Assembly: GCA_964459445.1 (NCBI GenBank)
Contig: CAYWMP010000023.1
Coordinates: 1-45,479, forward strand
Direction: 5' to 3'
DNA: 45,479 nt
DNA from: CAYWMP01 sp964459445
GTDB lineage: Bacteria > Desulfobacterota > DSM-4660 > Desulfatiglandales > HGW-15
Position numbers and translations under genes: made by a program. Below, one piece after another: positions 41,923 to 45,479 of the stretch. The notes under the pieces are model-generated. The model made no database searches. It was given only the letters and a program-made list of their open reading frames with translations, and was not told the DNA's origin. How positions within the stretch are numbered: the stretch's first letter is position 1; each line of letters starts with the position of its first letter.

Positions 41923-42140
41923 AGTGTCATGTATGTGGATCTAAAATGGCATCTATAGACACAGATCTTCCGTTCAAGGTCAACAAAGAAACTATCATTA
42001 TCATGAAGGATGTGCCGTTGTTTCAGTGCGATAATTGCAGCGAATATCTATTGGATGATCCTGTAATGAAACGCATTGATGAAATCATCCAAAAGGTGGA
42101 TGCGGCGGCTGAATTAGAAGTTATTAGATATGCTGCCTAG
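41919..42140 (+). CDS. YgiT-type zinc-finger antitoxin
   Basis: The 73-residue protein starts with GGAGG about 9-10 bases ahead. It has two zinc-knuckle pairs, C3-x2-C6 and C37-x2-C40, as in the N-terminal domain of MqsA/YgiT. The C-terminal helix-turn-helix of full-length MqsA is missing; only a short helix follows (VMKRIDEIIQKVDAAAELEV). This short form is common next to DUF4258 toxins. Confidence 0.85.
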   Translation: MKCHVCGSKMASIDTDLPFKVNKETIIIMKDVPLFQCDNCSEYLLDDPVMKRIDEIIQKVDAAAELEVIRYAA

Positions 42141-42216
42141 GGTTTTTAGGAGAGACCGTTCCTCTTAACATGCCTCACCCGCCGATGAACCTATTTCGGT
42201 AATATGCCTTGATCAA

Positions 42217-42432
42217 TTGTTTGCTGCAAAGCGAATCAGATATATTCATGAAGGGCAATATGTGGCTGAAGTCAATATTGAGTTGATTGATAAGAACGAT
42301 GGCTGGTCGCCCTACCTGTCACTGGATGAAGTCCTCAAACTTGATGATATCCGAGCTGCATTACGGAAAGGAGACCTAAAAACTGCTTCCCGCTCTGCAC
42401 GTATCTTCACTATGACGCCCGTTGCTGTTTAG
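42217..42432 (+). CDS. Small protein of unknown function, possibly 5'-truncated
   Basis: The 71-codon frame encodes a compact pattern W-S-P-Y-L-S-L-D-E-V-L-K-L-D-D-I-R-A-A-L preceded by two beta strands (RIRYIHEGQYVAEV). The pattern looks like a real conserved small protein, but it was not recognised. The only likely start is a TTG without a ribosome-binding site, and the frame upstream reaches a stop at 42166 with no ATG or GTG. The gene may therefore be decayed or cut at its 5' end. It has no obvious partner of its own. Confidence 0.5.
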   Translation: MFAAKRIRYIHEGQYVAEVNIELIDKNDGWSPYLSLDEVLKLDDIRAALRKGDLKTASRSARIFTMTPVAV

Positions 42433-42503
42433 TTGTTTGCATGTGAACAACCATCTTCAAACGAATCATAAATTCCAACCACAATTCCACTTTAGGATCA
42501 CTC

Positions 42504-42884
42504 TTACTCCAGCAACTTGAATTTAAGAACGTCTTTCATGAGTTTGAAGTGGTTATCCAATGAATAAATATCGCAGCGATTTTGTTTTCCATTTTGGGCA
42601 ATTATTAAATCTGGAATGCCGATTCCGTTCAAACCGCGTTTTAGACATTTATATTTAAATTCAATGATTTGATCCCAATTGAGGTTTAGATTCAACTTTT
42701 CAATATCGAACAATAGCTTGATAATTTTTCTCTGTTTTTGAATTTTTAAAAATGGAACCAATTCCGCTAGGATGAGTTCATTAACAACAACAAGGTCTTC
42801 ATCAATCAGGGAATCAAGCTTTGCCGAGTCGCTCCCATTTCTGAAATAATTAATCCAAACGGATGTATCGACGATTACCGTCAT
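42504..42884 (-). CDS. vapC: PIN-domain toxin VapC
   Basis: The 126-residue protein has the four acidic residues of the PIN active site: D6 (VDTSVW), E41 (LAELV), D92 (GIPDLIIA) and D110 (SLDNHF). The length fits VapC. It is the second gene of a minus-strand pair and overlaps vapB by four bases (ATGA). The expected activity is Mg-dependent cleavage of tRNA or rRNA when the antitoxin is lost. Confidence 0.92.
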   Translation of the reverse strand: MTVIVDTSVWINYFRNGSDSAKLDSLIDEDLVVVNELILAELVPFLKIQKQRKIIKLLFDIEKLNLNLNWDQIIEFKYKCLKRGLNGIGIPDLIIAQNGKQNRCDIYSLDNHFKLMKDVLKFKLLE

Positions 42885-43075
42885 TGTCGCTTCCTGATGA
42901 CGTCCATATCCATTTTCAAATCAATCTTGCCTTTGTACTTCTTCAAATCGGAAATCTTTGATTTCCTGATCAATCCTTCCAAGGCGGTAACAATCACCTT
43001 GGTTTTGGTTTTGATATGGGTAGCCTTCATAGCCTCATTAATCAAATTTTCCGGAATATCGAGTGTCGTTCTCAT
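42881..43075 (-). CDS. vapB: VapB-type antitoxin
   Basis: The 64-residue protein opens with M-R-T-T-L-D-I-P-E-N-L-I-N-E-A-M, the ribbon-helix-helix start of type II VapB proteins, followed by a toxin-binding tail (KYKGKIDLKMDMDVIRKR). AAGGAGGT lies six bases ahead of the ATG. Two TATGCATA palindromes upstream are the likely operators. Confidence 0.9.
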   Translation of the reverse strand: MRTTLDIPENLINEAMKATHIKTKTKVIVTALEGLIRKSKISDLKKYKGKIDLKMDMDVIRKRQ

Positions 43076-43086
43076 GATTCACCTCC

Positions 43087-43124
43087 TTATGCATAAATTT
43101 GTCATTTTATGCATACTATGTCAA
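43087..43124 (-). promoter_or_regulatory. Promoter/operator of vapBC
   Basis: Two copies of the palindrome TATGCATA (43088-43095 and 43108-43115) are centred 20 bases apart, two helical turns. A TTGACA box on the minus strand (complement of 43119-43124) lies just upstream; the -10 box is not clear. The inner palindrome touches the vapB ribosome-binding site, so bound VapBC would block both transcription and the site. Confidence 0.55.
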
Positions 43125-43481
43125 GCCTATACCGAACGCGAACGTAGGGGCCGTGGTGAGAATATTGGGAAATGTGGGTAATTGCGGGATGTCGTTGATA
43201 AGCCTGCCAAGGTAATTCTTTCCATATCAACCCGTGAAGATTTTGGCAGAAGGTACCTTTGAACCTACGTTCCCCTTCGTAGGGTCGAGAAGAAGAAATC
43301 TCCACATTGAAACTGTTGATCTTTTATTGTATATTCTCGGGAAGCTCAAGAATAGCAGGTATTATACCTAGAGCTTAATCCACTGTAGTTTCAAGGTAAG
43401 CCATTTTCGCGGCAGATAGTCGTAGATAGCAGTTGCAACCTTAAACCTCCAAGTGAGAAACGAGAAAGGAGGAGTCAGATT
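43125..43481. other. 357-bp intergenic region between TA modules
   Basis: This is the divergent gap between vapBC and the RelE-like module. One 6-bp inverted repeat with an 8-base loop is seen (CCTACG at 43264-43269, CGTAGG at 43278-43283). No gene was recognised. Confidence 0.35.
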
Positions 43482-43682
43482 ATGACAAAAGTAGAAAGAA
43501 TCCAGACCGATATCAAATCCTTATCAGACGAGGAATATAGCAAGCTGAGACTGTGGTTCTCTGAGAGGGATTGGAAGAAATGGGATAAACAGATTGATGC
43601 AGATTCGGGGTCAGGTAAGCTTGATTTTCTAATCAAGGAAGCGCGTGACGATAAATCCACGGGGAATCTAAAGGAACTCTAG
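43482..43682 (+). CDS. Small antitoxin partner of the RelE-like toxin
   Basis: The 66-residue protein was recognised only by pattern and position. It has the L-S-D-E-E-Y-S-K-L-R-L-W-F helix, followed by W-K-K-W-D-K-Q-I-D-A-D-S-G-S-G-K-L-D-F-L, then a tail with KEARDDKSTG. This is the common architecture of antitoxins preceding RelE/ParE-type toxins. GGAGG lies ahead of the ATG, and the toxin start codon follows its stop directly. Confidence 0.75.
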   Translation: MTKVERIQTDIKSLSDEEYSKLRLWFSERDWKKWDKQIDADSGSGKLDFLIKEARDDKSTGNLKEL

Positions 43683-43943
43683 GTGCACAGAACAACGAAT
43701 CGTTTCTGGAAATGTTTCGATAATCTTCCTGAATCCATTCAAAAAATATCGAAGAAGAACTTCGATCTACTAAAGGCTAATCCTTCCCATCCATCCCTCC
43801 ATTTCAAGAAAGTCGGCAAGTTTTGGTCTGCAAGAATTGGACTAAATTACAGGGCACTTGCGGTAGAAGATGGTGAGGACTTCATCTGGGTTTGGAGCGG
43901 CACTCATGACGAATATGAGCGAATGATCAGAGAAATGGGCTAG
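43683..43943 (+). CDS. RelE/ParE-family toxin
   Basis: The 86-residue protein begins at a GTG immediately after the antitoxin stop, with AAAGGA nearby. It has the RelE-like pattern: N-terminal helices (FWKCFDNLPESIQKI), the strand P-S-L-H-F-K-K-V, the basic W-S-A-R-I-G-L-N-Y-R-A-L-A-V and the end strand W-V-W-S-G-T-H-D-E-Y. It is probably an mRNA interferase. The family's catalytic residues vary, so the activity is inferred. Confidence 0.85.
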   Translation: MHRTTNRFWKCFDNLPESIQKISKKNFDLLKANPSHPSLHFKKVGKFWSARIGLNYRALAVEDGEDFIWVWSGTHDEYERMIREMG

Positions 43944-44693
43944 ATTGATCAACGCTAACAGGGCACAAAACTCATTGCTTTGAACCAAACCAGGGAATAC
44001 CTAATCTGGCGAGAGGCCAGCGAGGAGTCTGCCCGCCTGGAGGCCTGGTTCTTTTCGCCAGGGATCTGAAAGGCTTGTCTGCCATGTTTCCAGCAGCCTA
44101 CCTCTAGTTCAAAATTCTATGGATATATCAACAAATTCTATGTTAATCTCATCGTTTAAGACTAAATGGTAAAGCTCCACGTTTCAACCAAACCATTAAA
44201 ACTCCAGAAAAACCTTCACCACCAAATCTCTTTCCGATTGACAACGGAGGCCTCCGGCCTCTATCAATCTACCAAAACAGAAATTGCACCTGTATTGGTT
44301 TCACCTTTTTCGGTCATCATAAGATTTTCGTTTTGAGTATCAGAGCATCAGTCAGGCCAGACTTATTTCTATGGCAAGGAGTAGAAAGAATCTTCAAAGC
44401 CTTTTTTCGACCTGCTTATTTTGGTAGCTTTGAATCGACCAATTTCTAAAGTTACAAATCGTAATCGAAATAGATGGAGGGCTATGCTGAAGCAAGGATT
44501 GAAATGATTGACTAAATTCCACCGATTTGGTCATAAATCCAATTGAATTATTTCTAATACTCCAATTCAACCTGACCTGAAGCTAGCTTTCATAAACTAA
44601 ATCGAATCCCATTTCTCATCTAATTTTTGCGTTCCTTCGAACAGTCCACATATTGAGTTCCTCTGTATAAAACCTTAAAAAGGGGGCGCCATT
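43944..44693. other. 750-bp intergenic region with a composite hairpin
   Basis: Apart from the gene-tail remnant at 44031-44090 no coding sequence is seen. A two-part hairpin spans 44236-44269: GATTGA pairs with TCAATC, and inside GAGGCC pairs with GGCCTC around TCC. The rest is AT-rich. The ribosome-binding site of the cyclase gene (AGGGGG) is at the right end. Confidence 0.45.
44031..44090 (+). pseudogene. Remnant copy of the DUF4129 gene tail
   Basis: These 60 bases match 41407-41465 (end of the DUF4129 gene and its downstream flank) at 47 of 60 aligned positions with one gap. Reading in frame gives A-R-L-E-A-W-F-F-S-P-G-I-stop, against A-R-L-K-A-W-F-Y-S-P-E-A-stop. The similarity continues through AAAGGC and GCCATG after the stop. 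The upstream part of the gene is absent. It may mark an old duplication or insertion that carried the toxin-antitoxin genes. Confidence 0.55.
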
Positions 44694-45479
44694 ATGGCAG
44701 AAGAAGGATTTAAGCGTAAGCTCGCCGCTATTCTTAGCGCAGATGCAGTTGGGTACAGCCGTCTTATGGCAGAGGATGAGGCCGCGACTGTAAAAACTAT
44801 CGCCACCTACCGTGAAATCATGTCATCGCTGATTAAACAGCACCGGGGTCGAGTCGTTGACTCACCAGGGGATAATGTGCTGGCCGAGTTTTCCAGTGTG
44901 GTTGACGCGGTGCAATGTGCTGTGGCTACTCAGAATGAATTTCAAACCCGCAACGCAGAGTTGGCTGAGAACCGTAGAATGGAGTTTCGGATTGGAATCA
45001 ATCTCGGAGATGTTATTGATGAGGAAGACCGTATCTACGGTGATGGGGTCAATATCGCAGCCAGACTGGAATCACTAGCAGATCCCGGGGGTATCTGCGT
45101 CTCTAAGACAGCTTTTGATCAAATTGAGACTAAGCTGCCTTTGGGTTATGAATATCTGGGCGAACGGTCAGTTAAAAATATACCCAAGCCGGTGGGTGCC
45201 TATCGGGTCTTGATGAAACCTGATGCCGCAGGCAAAGTGATCGGTGAGAAAAGATTTTTGGGCCGGCTTTCACGCAGGACAGCGTTGGCCGCTATTGTCA
45301 TGCTGGTTGTGGTTGCAGGTGGCTTAATTGGTTGGAACATCTATCTTCAGCAATCAAAAAAGGTTGAGCCCGCCTCTGTTGAAAAAATGGCATTCCCGTT
45401 ACCCGAAAAGCCGTCTATTGCGGTGCTTCCTTTTGACAATATGACTGGTGATCCCAAGCAGGAGTATCTCTGCGACGGC
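44694..45479 (+). CDS. Class III cyclase of the cyclase-TM-TolB/TPR type, 3' end beyond the window
   Basis: The frame from the ATG at 44694 (AGGGGG ahead) is open for 262 codons to the window edge. The N-terminus carries the cyclase domain: D17 in SADAVGYSRLM and D63 in SPGDNVLAEF are the metal-binding aspartates, and later GDGVNIAARLESLA is canonical. A single transmembrane helix follows near residues 198-220, then KPSIAVLPFDNMTGD, the TolB-like motif that normally precedes TPR repeats in this family. The TPR part would lie beyond the edge. It is the second class III cyclase of the window and of a different architecture from the one at 27663. Confidence 0.88.
   Translation, partial: MAEEGFKRKLAAILSADAVGYSRLMAEDEAATVKTIATYREIMSSLIKQHRGRVVDSPGDNVLAEFSSVVDAVQCAVATQNEFQTRNAELAENRRMEFRIGINLGDVIDEEDRIYGDGVNIAARLESLADPGGICVSKTAFDQIETKLPLGYEYLGERSVKNIPKPVGAYRVLMKPDAAGKVIGEKRFLGRLSRRTALAAIVMLVVVAGGLIGWNIYLQQSKKVEPASVEKMAFPLPEKPSIAVLPFDNMTGDPKQEYLCDG

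Noticed and set aside
43081..43305. Possible CRISPR-like or tandem repeats near the TA genes
   Set aside because: Only the two 8-bp TATGCATA palindromes recur; there is no repeat-spacer array.
44857..45078. Plus-strand open frame of 73 codons
   Set aside because: It is an out-of-frame shadow inside the cyclase gene starting at 44694.

Overview
The window looks like part of a draft or metagenome-assembled scaffold from an anaerobic bacterium, most likely a member of the Desulfobacterota (Deltaproteobacteria). This is inferred from gene content: an MttB-superfamily methyltransferase, a uroporphyrinogen-decarboxylase-like methyltransferase, a QueG-like iron-sulfur protein, an indolepyruvate:ferredoxin oxidoreductase, a tungsten/molybdenum enzyme of the acetylene-hydratase type and an FrhB-like flavoprotein. 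No rRNA, tRNA or CRISPR was found. A run of 100 N at 34293-34392 marks a scaffold join. The text on both sides reads as one DUF523 gene, so the real gap is probably close to zero.

Region 1 (1-9.2 kb) has a C1/methyl-group flavour. It holds an MFS transporter, an MttB-family protein without pyrrolysine, a truncated beta-hydroxyacid dehydrogenase, a DAO-type FAD oxidoreductase, a MarR-QueG-like-ferredoxin operon and a URO-D-family protein. Two non-coding long inverted repeats lie here (1620-1846 and 7647-7845) and look like miniature mobile or structured elements. Region 2 (9.2-11.2 kb) has a small unknown protein, an MscS channel and a lipoprotein.

Region 3 (11.5-26.7 kb) is the most interesting part. 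A TetR regulator is followed by a 4-hydroxybutyryl-CoA dehydratase/HpaB-family flavoprotein that has lost the iron-sulfur ligands, and an SDR. Next come an acetylene-hydratase-like W/Mo enzyme with His in place of the hydratase Asp, an FrhB-like electron-transfer subunit, IorA and IorB. A complete Liv-type ABC importer with a Tat-type binding protein and a metallo-beta-lactamase-fold hydrolase complete the run. All are on the + strand with short spacings. Two almost identical palindromic sites, one before tetR and one before the flavoprotein gene, are probable operators. The set reads as uptake of an organic acid followed by anaerobic oxidation to an acyl-CoA with ferredoxin reduction; the substrate is unknown.

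Region 4 (27-37.7 kb) has a small lipoprotein, a membrane class III cyclase with a PilZ-like tail, a minus-strand operon (MFS exporter, SCP2-like protein, ThDP enzyme, zinc alcohol dehydrogenase), DUF523, an unknown protein, an ECF-type sigma factor and a ParA-PilZ fusion. Region 5 (37.8-41.4 kb) is a moxR-DUF58-DUF4129 operon with a good sigma-70-type promoter.

Region 6 (41.5-44.1 kb) is an AT-richer island of three toxin-antitoxin pairs (DUF4258/YgiT-type, VapBC, RelE-like). It is bounded on its far side by a degenerate 60-bp copy of the DUF4129 gene tail. The window ends inside a second class III cyclase gene, of the cyclase-TM-TolB/TPR type.
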